Below, piece by piece: positions 11,386 to 20,479 of a stretch of 64,000 bases of DNA (positions are counted from its first letter, which is position 1; each line of letters opens with the position of its first letter). The notes under the pieces are model-generated. The model had not been told where the DNA came from. It worked only from the letters and a program-made list of their open reading frames with translations, and made no database searches. The translations under genes were made by a program, and so were the position numbers. Source of the DNA: Parietichytrium sp. I65-24A (lineage: Eukaryota > Sar > Bigyra > Thraustochytrida > Thraustochytriidae); NCBI GenBank assembly GCA_012862575.1, contig BLSF01000037.1, forward strand, positions 62,001 to 126,000. Reading direction: 5' to 3'.

Positions 11386-12801
11386 ATGGGAGAAGATGGT
11401 GATGGTTTTACGGACGCTGGAGTTGGCGATGAAGATGAGGACGAGGATGAGGATGAGGATGACAAGTGCTCCGAGGAGCTGGGCACAGCGGAATTGATCG
11501 GCAGCGAGGACGACGCGGATGATGGCGACGATGAAATGGCGATGCTGGTGAGGAAAAGCTCCGCCAAGGCGGGCTCGGAGATGGGATTGAATGGCTATAC
11601 TCGGCAGCGGTTTTGGGCTGTGTATATTGCCGGGCTTGGTATTCACATGGGCGTGAATACGCTGCAAGGCGCAGTGGGGTACCTCAAAATGCGATATGGA
11701 AACGAGAGCTTTCTGTGGATGAACATCGCCATCTACTTTCCGATGCTCCCGGTAATGTTCCTGTCGAGAAAGTTCAAGTTCGGGCCAAGACTGGAGAGAT
11801 GGTCACCAAATTCGGTTTTCACAAGCTCATGGACAGTAGTGCATTGCTTTCTCGCGAGCGCGGGGCTGCTTTGGCTACTCCCGCTCGTCTTTCGCTCGTT
11901 ACATATGGTCGTCTTTGTCTCGCTATTGGTGGGAAGCCTGAATGCATTTCAATACAGCGCGCTGTTTGTGATAGTGATGCAGGTGCAGTCTGGTGGTTGG
12001 TTCGAAATGGCCTTGTCCTTCGGATTTCAAGCGTCCTGCTTTCTGGTACTTTTTGCGAAAGAATCCACAGGATTCACTCCGTCGGCCTCGGATGGCAGCC
12101 TGGGTTGGTATTCGTTGATTTGCTCATCACTTATGCTCCTTACAACAGCCGGTGTTTTGTATTTTTGCACTGACGCCGAAAGAACAACGGAATCCTTGCA
12201 AGGCCATGCTAAGGCAATGGTCCCTCTTTCAGAATCAGAAACAAGGGGGATGGACGAAGCAGCAAAAAGCGGCTCGTTCAAGCTCACCCGGGAATTGTCG
12301 GAAAAGGTGTGGCCCTGCGCGCTCTCGATTCTCTTCACAATATTTGGCTCACTTGTTGTGTTCCCCTTTTACTCATACGTGCCATCTACAGCTTCCGACG
12401 CTCACGGCCGCGCAGAGTACGCTGTTCTGCTCTTTTACGCAAAATCAATCTCTGACACTTTGGCAAGGCCGTTAACTGTCAGCTACCGCTTTTTTCGGAA
12501 GCGAGAAATACTCTGCGCGGTATCACTTGTGCGACTTGTGCTCTGTGTGCCATACTTTTTCATGTACACTTTTGTGCCTGGTTTCTTTTTGCGCAACGAC
12601 ACGGGATTCGCGATCTTCATAAGCCTATTCTCCGCGACAAGCGGGCTTTTTATAACTTGCGCATATCAACTAGCCTCGGAGCTGACGAGCTCCCCTGAAG
12701 AGGCCAAACTCGTGTCCTCTTATTTGAACAGCTGCTTCCAATTTGGAGCCTTTACTGCTCTTGCGTGCGTCCTAGCTTTGCACTTCATCACTGGTGTGTG
12801 A
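11386..12801 (+). CDS. Equilibrative nucleoside transporter (SLC29-like)
   Basis: 471 residues, intronless. The ATG at 11386 follows immediately after an in-frame TAG, so the start is well bounded. An acidic cytoplasmic N-terminus of about 60 residues precedes a polytopic membrane domain with about ten or eleven hydrophobic segments. ENT-like features include the first helix (FWAVYIAGLGIHMGVNTLQ), the cytoplasmic basic loop RPLTVSYRFFRKREIL before helix 8, the following LVRLVLCVPYFF, and the late SELTSSPEEAKLVSSYLN before the last helix. ENT proteins move nucleosides or nucleobases down their gradient, sometimes proton-coupled. The DEDEDEDE-type N-terminus is unusual. Membrane (plasma or organelle) and substrate cannot be decided. 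Confidence 0.78.
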   Translation: MGEDGDGFTDAGVGDEDEDEDEDEDDKCSEELGTAELIGSEDDADDGDDEMAMLVRKSSAKAGSEMGLNGYTRQRFWAVYIAGLGIHMGVNTLQGAVGYLKMRYGNESFLWMNIAIYFPMLPVMFLSRKFKFGPRLERWSPNSVFTSSWTVVHCFLASAGLLWLLPLVFRSLHMVVFVSLLVGSLNAFQYSALFVIVMQVQSGGWFEMALSFGFQASCFLVLFAKESTGFTPSASDGSLGWYSLICSSLMLLTTAGVLYFCTDAERTTESLQGHAKAMVPLSESETRGMDEAAKSGSFKLTRELSEKVWPCALSILFTIFGSLVVFPFYSYVPSTASDAHGRAEYAVLLFYAKSISDTLARPLTVSYRFFRKREILCAVSLVRLVLCVPYFFMYTFVPGFFLRNDTGFAIFISLFSATSGLFITCAYQLASELTSSPEEAKLVSSYLNSCFQFGAFTALACVLALHFITGV

Positions 12802-13320
12802 GCAGCAACGGACCACTCAATTGCACCATCAATCCTGAATGTTTTCCAATTCACAGCGATTATTACAGCAACGAAACTTTTCGTGGGTTTTCCATGCTGG
12901 CAAAATAAAAACATACAAATTTTCAACCCATCAACCAAGTTACAACAACTTTCCACTACCTTATCAGTTTCCGCTAATTGCCTTCATTAGAGAATAAAAT
13001 CGAACATACGTTGTTCCTTACGAACGTGATTCGGGGGCCAATTTCGCGGACTCTGTCGCGAACGAATGTCCAGGTTGGCACATGCGAGATCTGCTGCGAG
13101 ATGAGAGAGAGAGAGAGAACGTTGCGATCGATCGCACTGTGAGCGTTGAAATCGCGTCGATAGTGGCACTGGCACTGGCACTGGCGCACGATCGTTCGTT
13201 TTGCTGCTAAACAACGACAAGGAGGTTGCGGAAGAGCCGGATTTTGCAGAGATCCTGTAAACCGTCGGTGAGCAGAAAGATTGCGGTGGGCAGGTCTTGG
13301 CGAACGAAGCAGGCGAGAAA
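12802..13320. other. Intergenic spacer
   Basis: Holds the 3' end of the transporter gene and the leader of the next gene. A GAGAGA run lies near 13105-13118. Nothing else recognisable. Confidence 0.55.
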
Positions 13321-14115
13321 ATGAAGTACACGGTGTTCTTGGGGCTGATGATGGTGATGCTAGGGCTCGCAGAAGGCGGCAAGAGGAAGCGGCGAAAGGG
13401 AAATAGTGATGAAAAGTTCTTTAGTTCAGGAGCTACACCAGCTGGGTCCACCGTCTGGAAAGCCGAGGCGAAAGGGGTGATTTACACCGATGTGGACACT
13501 AGCCACCTCAAGTTCGATCGCGTGCCGACGTACTATTGCTCAGTGATGGCAGACTCCAGGAAGCAGTTCTTGCCAGTCAACGTGACCGTAGACCGGATGA
13601 CTGCTCTGACACCGCTTGTGAATGTGACCGGAAAAAATATTCCAGTGAAACCTACCACCACCGGCTTTCGAGTTCGATTGCGCTACAAGCCAGAGATGGA
13701 GAAAGACTTGACTGATTCCGTCGCGCGTCTTGGTGGATGGAGAGTTCGTTGGACCGCCATCTCTGAAGGCCATAGCATTATCAACAGCGCCCGTGACGAG
13801 GTGCAAAACCCAAAGTACGATACTGGCATTGACGAGAAGCCTGTGAGCCAGAGCCTCGGGTACGTAAAGTTGCTCGAGTCTTTTGTCAAAGAGCAGCCTG
13901 CCCTCGTCCAAGCCATAATGGGCGTAGAATACGAGCTTCCTGCTAGTAAGCGGCCAAAGAAGAAAGAGCCGAAGGAGGCTAAAGAGCAGAAGAAGAAGAA
14001 AGAGGAGGAGGAGGGCGAGAAGGCCAAGGAGGAGGCTTCCGAGGATAGCAACGCCAGAGAGGGCGAGGCGCCAGAAAGCGAAACGCCAGGAGATGCCGAG
14101 CAAGCAGAGGCTTAG
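13321..14115 (+). CDS. Secreted protein, possible H-type-lectin-like fold
   Basis: 264 residues from the ATG at 13321; the frame extends upstream only by a TTG. Residues 1-18 (MKYTVFLGLMMVMLGLAEGG) form a signal peptide, followed by a basic patch (GKRKRRKG). The middle (about 45-155) has a beta-rich pattern: FDRVPTYYCSVM, then NVTGKNIPVKPTTTGFRVRL, then GGWRVRWTAIS. This order (P-x-x-x-x-S, N-V-T, G-F-x-V, W-x-A-I) is like the H-type lectin/discoidin-II domain, which binds sugars, but I could not align it formally. Two NVT sequons suggest glycosylation. The C-terminal 75 residues are Lys/Glu-rich and probably disordered or helical. No ER-retention signal (ends EQAEA). Confidence 0.55.
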   Translation: MKYTVFLGLMMVMLGLAEGGKRKRRKGNSDEKFFSSGATPAGSTVWKAEAKGVIYTDVDTSHLKFDRVPTYYCSVMADSRKQFLPVNVTVDRMTALTPLVNVTGKNIPVKPTTTGFRVRLRYKPEMEKDLTDSVARLGGWRVRWTAISEGHSIINSARDEVQNPKYDTGIDEKPVSQSLGYVKLLESFVKEQPALVQAIMGVEYELPASKRPKKKEPKEAKEQKKKKEEEEGEKAKEEASEDSNAREGEAPESETPGDAEQAEA

Positions 14116-14419
14116 ATTAACTGCAAAGGACTAAATTTTCGGTATCTTTTCATGTTGCCATAAATATACTACACATCAGTTTTCACATCTTTTGTTGAAA
14201 AAAAGCTGCGAGTTTCAACTCTTCATCATCATCAGAACCGCTCCAACGATCGCGAAACAGACATTTCAATCGAATCTTATATAAAACAGTTAAAAAAAGA
14301 AAAGTGAAGGACGGGGCTTTGTGAAAGACAAGGAATAGGTTTGGAGAACGTGCAATCTCTAGTCTATCAAAATTTAACAATTTGCAAACGGTGGAAAGAA
14401 AGAGCGCCGGAAAAGCAGC
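14116..14419. other. Convergent intergenic spacer
   Basis: AT-rich spacer between two convergent genes; nothing beyond presumed 3' UTRs. Confidence 0.55.
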
Positions 14420-15916
14420 TCATGCAAGACAGTGATCAAAGAGAGCGTCGTTGGCGCAGGAGCCATCAAAGCGGGTGCGGCAATCTGACCCGCACCAAAT
14501 ACAAAGCTTCCTTCGGCTTTTTGATCTCCGGCATGACTTCTTGCTCCTCAAAAGAGTGCACCCAGGAACATAATTATCACATGACGGAGGGGTGCTTGTG
14601 CAGCCAGATAAGCGGAAAAACGCTCCCTCGTGGGACTCCAAGGTGAGCGAAGCTGAGTCGGCGAGCGTTGTTGTCGTCCCAGTCCAAAGGTCCTTCGCCT
14701 GGCACGAAAGTCCTTCTCCGCTGCTAATATCAGGGAGAAGGTGCAAAATGCTCTCGGAGTCGTATTTTTGCAATGCATCAAAGGTCACTGAGACTGATGC
14801 GGTGTTCGAATTGCCGCTATTGAGAACCAATACTGCCAACTCATTGTCTGGGAGGCGCTTGGCCCAGACTGTAAAGCCACTTTGCGAGTATACAAAATGG
14901 CCCCCATCATCTACGTATTGTTGATTGACTTGAATTGCGTCTTCGTTCTTGAAAATTGCCAACACGTCATCTTCTATCGTCCGAAGATCAGTCCCAATAA
15001 TCAGAGGAGAAGAAAGGATGCACCAGAGCGAAAAGTGGGCCTTATTTTCAACTGCATTGAGGCCCGTATTTCCCACGTCCAAAGAGTCTAAATGAAGCCA
15101 GTGCCCAGGACCAGCCAAGTGCTCGATACCTCGAGTCGCAAGTGCGTTGAACATGATCGAGCCCCAGTCTGCGACCCGAACTCCATCCAAGCCATCTTGG
15201 TTAAACGTGTACTTGCCAATATCGCGAGAAATACGCCAGAGATGTGCAGTGTCTGGGCACCAACTCTCAATTTTGTTCTTCTTGGGAGACACTAGCTTGT
15301 TGTTTTTTGTGCGACTCATGCACCCCACACGGCAGTTTTCAAGGATGATGCCAGTGTCTCTGATGCGATCGCTCCAGTCCAGCATGACCGCCTTTTTGCT
15401 CTTTCCATTGTCCTTGCCGCAGTTGTCCACTTTGAAGTAATCGACTCCCCATTCGTGAATCCGCTCAAAATCCTGCTCCTCGTAACCTTGGCTCATTGGC
15501 TGCATCTTTTTGTTGTTGCAGCAGCACGCAGTTTTGCGCGCGGACGTGTACCATCCAAGCTTCAGATCCTTTTCATGGACGTAATCGCTCAGAGCCTTCA
15601 CTCCTGACGGAAACTTGGTCGTGGGCTCCACCCAATGTCCTGAGTCATTTCGGTACACGATACCGTTTTCATAATCCCCGTTCCACCAAACGCCGTCGAC
15701 GTTGAGATAGTCGTAACCCAATTCAGCGAGGCCAAGGCTCACGAGAAGATCTGCAGTCTCGTAAAGGTCGGTCTCATTGTACTCGCGAAAGAGAGCATTG
15801 TATGTGCTCCAACCTCCCATGGGTCTCTGGTGTCTGCCATCGTCAAGCGCCGAAACATGTGGAGATGTCGCAACAAATGCTGCCAACGTGGCCGAGAGCG
15901 CGCGCATGATGTGCAT
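14420..15916 (-). CDS. GH27 alpha-galactosidase, secreted
   Basis: 498 residues with an N-terminal signal peptide (about 1-23, ending near HVSA). Glycoside hydrolase family 27 hydrolyses terminal alpha-linked galactose (or N-acetylgalactosamine) with retention. Family landmarks: PMGGWSTYNAL (31-42), YDYLNVDGVWW (68-78), the nucleophile in YFKVDNCG (Asp164) and the acid/base in LWRISRDIG (Asp232, equivalent to Asp231 of human GLA). AGPGHWLHLDSLDVGN replaces the usual AGPGGWNDPDMLxVGN. A C-terminal beta domain ends at EGAFFRLSG. A Cys-rich tail of about 70 residues (CDNYVPGC, LCIWCGSDC) follows and is not part of the usual enzyme. Secreted or vacuolar action is likely. Catalytic residues are intact. 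Confidence 0.9.
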   Translation of the reverse strand: MHIMRALSATLAAFVATSPHVSALDDGRHQRPMGGWSTYNALFREYNETDLYETADLLVSLGLAELGYDYLNVDGVWWNGDYENGIVYRNDSGHWVEPTTKFPSGVKALSDYVHEKDLKLGWYTSARKTACCCNNKKMQPMSQGYEEQDFERIHEWGVDYFKVDNCGKDNGKSKKAVMLDWSDRIRDTGIILENCRVGCMSRTKNNKLVSPKKNKIESWCPDTAHLWRISRDIGKYTFNQDGLDGVRVADWGSIMFNALATRGIEHLAGPGHWLHLDSLDVGNTGLNAVENKAHFSLWCILSSPLIIGTDLRTIEDDVLAIFKNEDAIQVNQQYVDDGGHFVYSQSGFTVWAKRLPDNELAVLVLNSGNSNTASVSVTFDALQKYDSESILHLLPDISSGEGLSCQAKDLWTGTTTTLADSASLTLESHEGAFFRLSGCTSTPPSCDNYVPGCTLLRSKKSCRRSKSRRKLCIWCGSDCRTRFDGSCANDALFDHCLA

Positions 15917-16937
15917 TAACTATTTCCGCCGATTGCGTGCAAAGCGACCAAGACGATCAATCGCCACCCTCGACCAAAAAGTCCAAAAGCCCAAAATATC
16001 AAAGTGTCAAATCGAATGAATGAGTGAATGAGTAAGGAAGGTTCGGGTTTTGCGGGGAGTAGACTTTTCCAGCTGCCACCTGTATATTGCAAATTTCGGA
16101 TCGACCCTACCTGTTACAAACACTCACTCCCAAGCCCAAACTGTTTTTTGCCAAGCCGGTCACGGTCTCGACTTGCGCAACGAACACATGGTTCTCTCTC
16201 TCTTTTTAAGGGATCGCTCCAAGCTCCGCTAGTGAAGGTCGGCCAGGCGAGTGATGATTGGACGGATGGATGGATGGACGGTCGTCCGTTGTAATGCGTG
16301 CCCGTAAACTTCCTAACTGATTGACTTACAGTGTGAGTGCACCATGAATGATTGACACAAAACTAACCCATCCCAATACTTTCGCACCGTTGGCGCTGCC
16401 CGTCACCTTTCTCTCTTTGAACGAGAAGACAGATCCCGCCGGCCGTTTATTGAAGATGATTCGAATCGAATTGTCCAGACAACTTCTTCAACTTATTCTT
16501 TGTTTCTCTCTTCCATCAAGTATGAACGAAGCCTTTTTGGTTGCAAATGCACATCCCAAAGTTTTCGGCTCGGGGAGGTGGTCGATTCGAATATGGCGAA
16601 ACTCTCCCCCCTGCCTATTTCCTCCTTAGCAGCCTTGCGGACGTTCGTTGGGCGCACACTGCGAAACGTCAGCGGCCGAGAAAAGCTCGTAGCATTTCAG
16701 GTTAGAGACTTTAGAGACCTATGTGGATACGACCGCGACTTGTGACTAGGCTGTGACTACTAGTAGAGGCTGAGCGACGAGAAGAAAGAGGAAATGAGGG
16801 GAAGGATGGTAAAAAAGATAAGCTTCTAGTTCGACTTGGCCCACAACCAATGAAAATGTGTTCGGTTCAGCGAGGACGAAAGATGGTCCAGGTGCTGCAC
16901 ATGGCTTTGCCGGAGTGTTTGCGTCCATTTACTTCAT
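15917..16937. other. Intergenic spacer
   Basis: About 1 kb upstream of the alpha-galactosidase and downstream of PGK. Contains TGAATGAG units (16014-16035) and GGAT/GGAC repeats (16258-16285). No recognisable gene. Confidence 0.55.
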
Positions 16938-18451
16938 TTACTTTTTTTTGGTTAGAGCGGCAATCAACATAACACCAAGAGCGACGCCACCTGCTGCCAC
17001 AATTGGGTTTCGCTCAAAGAAGGACAAACCAAAATCGTTTCCACTTGCCTGAGATTTGCCTGCTTTACCTACCTTCTTCTCGCTAAGCGCAGCGACACCA
17101 GGAAGGACCTTCCCTTCCAAAAGCTCCAAACTGGCACCGCCTCCGGTAGACACGTGCGAGACCTTGTCTTCAGTGTCAAAATACTCTGGGGTGCAGCAAG
17201 TTGCGGTATCTCCACCTCCGATGATGGTGAGTGCACCATTCTTGGTGGCATCAACGACAGCATCCATCACAGCCTACAGCGATAACAACCAAGTCACAAC
17301 CAGATGTGCAAAACACAAAGTTGTCAGCTCCGTCTTTTGACGTTCCCTCCAGGTGACAGACAAAGCAAACAATAAAATCATCCACGTACCTTGGTGCCGT
17401 TGGCAAAGTTTGGAAACTCAAAGACTCCCATAGGTCCGTTCCAAACGACGAGCTTGGCGCGCTTGACCGCCTCAGCGAAGAGCTTCTGGCTCTCCGGGCC
17501 CACATCAAGACCCATCCAGGATGCCTCAATGCCTTCCTCTTGAGTGGCTACTTTGTGGTTGGCATCCTTTTTGAAGCCGTCAGCAACCACAAAGTCCACA
17601 GGAAGATGGATCTTGACGTTCTTGGACTTTGCCTTCTCAACGATGTCCTTTACGATTCCAGCGCCTTTTTCGTCATAGAGGGATCCACCGATCTCCATAT
17701 TGTCAAGGACCTTCTTGAAAGTAAACGCCATTCCTCCGCCAATAATCATCTCGTCAACCTTGTCTAATAGACTCATGATGAGCTGGATCTTGTCCTCCAC
17801 CTTTGCGCCTCCCAAGATGCTGAGGAATGGACGGCTCGGGTTTTCCAGAGCCTTCGCGAAGTAGTCGAGCTCCTTCTTCATGCAGAAACCAGCAGCGCGG
17901 TCCTCGAGACTCACTCCAACCATCGAGGAGTGCGCGCGATGCGCGGTTCCGAAAGCGTCATTCACGTAGACGTCGCCAAGTTTGGTCAGAGACTCGCGGA
18001 ATGACTTGACCTTCTCAGCGTCAGCCTTGGTCTTGTTGCCCTGTTCGTCCACTCCTTTGCCTTCCTCTTCAATGTGGAATCGCAAGTTTTCCAAAAGGAT
18101 GATGGATCCTGGCGCAGGGTCAGCGCAGGCCTGCTCAGTTTCTGCTCCGACGCAATCTGGAAGAAACTTGACTGGCTTGCTCATGATCTTCTCGAGTCTC
18201 TCCGCCACCGGCTTGAGCGAGAATTTTGGCACGACCTTGCCATCAGGGCGACCGAGGTGTGACATGAGCACCACCGCTTTGGCGCCATTGTCCAGAGCAT
18301 ACTTGATGGACGGGATCGCAGCGAGAATTCTCTGGTCATTCGAGATCTCCTTGGTCTCCTTGTTGAACGGCACGTTGAAGTCCACGCGCATGAGCACGCG
18401 TTTTCCCTTCACGTCCACCTGGTCAACACTCAGCTTGTTGGAGAGGCTCAT
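16938..18451 (-). CDS. PGK: Phosphoglycerate kinase with C-terminal membrane tail
   Basis: Exons 18451-17390 and 17273-16938, with a 116-base phase-0 intron (GTACGT...CTGTAG) splitting NGTK from AVMDAVV. 465 residues, about 50 longer than usual. The enzyme transfers phosphate between 1,3-bisphosphoglycerate and ADP in glycolysis. Conserved blocks: [73 protein letters not shown] and [14 protein letters not shown]. The N-terminus ([17 protein letters not shown]) shows no targeting leader. After the normal end at VLPGVAALS, a Ser/Lys linker leads to [20 protein letters not shown] and a terminal KKK, a hydrophobic helix with a basic end like a tail anchor. Membrane attachment is inferred. The start is the first ATG. 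Confidence 0.95.
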
Positions 18452-19006
18452 TTTCCTGCTTCGCAATCCTTTTTGCTACCTTCGCCGCCGTAAATGAATG
18501 TATTTTGCCCTCTTGTCTTCCTCTTCTTCGCAGTCTTGGGCTCGGGTGCTTTCGAGGCTGTGATCAAAACTTTGCCACGTCGTCTTCTTTAGATGGACAT
18601 GCGTCTTTACTCTAACCAGTCTAACCAGCTGGTTTCGTGCGTGTTTCTCGATCTGAAATATCTTGCGCGGATTTTCGGCAGAGTCTGTGAGTAGCGCCCT
18701 CGATATTCGTCCTGGCACTCCGCTATATTCCCTACTGCCGAGGGTATGGCGTGGGAGGAGGAAAAAATTGCGGAGTCTGCGAGGGACATTCATAGATAGA
18801 TCTGTTGAGTTGACTGATTAGTACTACACTGATTACCTGTGATCTTGAAGAAGCACCATTGCATACCATTGCTCTCGCTAGCTAGAGCAGGACAAGGATG
18901 TTTTGGATGAAAGAACGGATGAATGGGAGAAACGAAAAACAAAAGATTTTAAACTCAGGAGAAAACAACTGCAAGCTATGTTTGTTTTTGGAGAGATAAT
19001 TATTAT
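18452..19006. other. Intergenic spacer
   Basis: Promoter side of PGK and the 3' side of the CDC50 gene. Contains ACTGCCGAGGGTA near 18732, similar to a sequence near 50472. Nothing else recognisable. Confidence 0.5.
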
Positions 19007-20479
19007 TTACTTGTTCTTCCACTGCAAATACTGAGGATCGCCGAGCTTGCGAGGATGGACTTTCATCTTGATAGCGAACATGATGGCCAGAAACAGGCAG
19101 ATAGCTCCCACGGTCATGTACGCGATGCCTAGGATGTCGTTCTTTCCCCCGAGCGGCGAGGTGGTTCCGAGGACAACCGCTTTACTTCCGGAAATGGTGG
19201 ATACCAAAAAGTTGGAGACGATGGTGAACTTGACTTTGTCACCCTGCTTGAACCCGCCGTCTGGAGCAAGTAGCTTGCCGTAGAGTTTGCGGAAGACTGG
19301 AAGGCCGGCGGTACGCATCCAGACCACAAAAGACTCATCGCGAACTCCGTTGGTGCTTTCGGTGTTGTTTTCCTCAGACTGAGGTGGGCGCTGGATACCT
19401 CCAGCGGAAACCCAGACATCGTCATTCTGGCACATTGCGCATCCCTCGCCGAAGAACTGGTTTTTTCCAGCAAAGTTGGTGCTGACAAAGTTTGTCCACG
19501 CCGCTTCACCAAAACGCTGTGCACCTTGCTCGTTGACGTACGAGGTGTAGTTCATGCACTCGGATGGAGATTGCGAAAGGTCCGGGGTGCCGTCCGACAG
19601 AGGCGGGTAGCAAAGAAATTGATCGTAGGTCTGCCACAGATACTGGTACTGAAAGTAGCGCGTTGGGCAAAGATTGTCACCAGCGTCTGCCACATCGAGA
19701 TTGCAAGTCTGGGCAACAGGGTTCTTGTACTTGTTGTCCAAATCGGAGGACCACGCGATTCCAGTCTGGTTGATGCTGAGACTCGTGGTCACGTTGTTCT
19801 GTGCGACACCACCTGCAAACGTTATTGCGTCACCGGACGCTGGGGTGTAAGTGTTGAGCGCAATTTCGTCGTTAAAGTAGCTCAAAGCAATGAGACCGCA
19901 AGGGTAGAAGATGCGAGAAAATGAAGGCGCGGCAGACACGTTCGTTGAAAAGCTCTGTGGAGGGTCGCACGAGGTCTCCAACGTGTTGTCCGAGAGCGTG
20001 TTAAGCGGGTTGATGTCGGTATTTCCATCCAACTGATTCTCGGACACAGACTTGACGTAACGCCTGTGATTCTGGTAAAAGTTGTCGATCTGGTAGTACA
20101 CGTAAACCGTGTCCGACGAGTCGATATCCCTGTCGAAGGTGATCTCCACGGTGCAGTCGTTGAAGTTCGCACTGCCACTTTTAATGTTCTTGTATCCCTG
20201 GTTCATCGATGTGATCTGGCAGGCCGATGGCACTGAGGCTGCCACCAAGCTGCTGTCATAGCTGTCGTACGTCACCGTGGCCTCAAAGAGGTCGTCTGAG
20301 AGCTTCCAGAGGAACGCGCCCACCGGCACGAACACGATTCCAATGACGATAAACGTCCCAATCACCCACGCCGGGGTTAAAATCGGCTGCCAAGCATCTA
20401 ATTTCTGCTGCTTGAACTTTGTATTCTCGGGACGATTCGACTGCGCCTGTTCCCCGTCCTTCACGTCTGCTTTCGACAT
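19007..20479 (-). CDS. CDC50/LEM3 family P4-ATPase subunit
   Basis: 490 residues, intronless. CDC50 (TMEM30/LEM3) proteins are beta subunits that chaperone P4-ATPase lipid flippases out of the ER and support their transport. The layout is typical: a short cytoplasmic N-terminus with FKQQKLDAWQPILTPAWVIG, a first membrane helix (about 35-57, VFVPVGAFLW), a long lumenal domain with YYQIDNFYQNHRRYVKS, paired cysteines and several NxS/T sequons, WMRTAGLPVFRKLYG near the end, and a second helix (about 450-472) before a short basic tail. The lumenal domain is longer than in human TMEM30A, with an insert carrying extra cysteines (CAMCQNDD). The start is the first ATG and the N-terminal motif is complete. 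Confidence 0.93.
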   Translation of the reverse strand: MSKADVKDGEQAQSNRPENTKFKQQKLDAWQPILTPAWVIGTFIVIGIVFVPVGAFLWKLSDDLFEATVTYDSYDSSLVAASVPSACQITSMNQGYKNIKSGSANFNDCTVEITFDRDIDSSDTVYVYYQIDNFYQNHRRYVKSVSENQLDGNTDINPLNTLSDNTLETSCDPPQSFSTNVSAAPSFSRIFYPCGLIALSYFNDEIALNTYTPASGDAITFAGGVAQNNVTTSLSINQTGIAWSSDLDNKYKNPVAQTCNLDVADAGDNLCPTRYFQYQYLWQTYDQFLCYPPLSDGTPDLSQSPSECMNYTSYVNEQGAQRFGEAAWTNFVSTNFAGKNQFFGEGCAMCQNDDVWVSAGGIQRPPQSEENNTESTNGVRDESFVVWMRTAGLPVFRKLYGKLLAPDGGFKQGDKVKFTIVSNFLVSTISGSKAVVLGTTSPLGGKNDILGIAYMTVGAICLFLAIMFAIKMKVHPRKLGDPQYLQWKNK

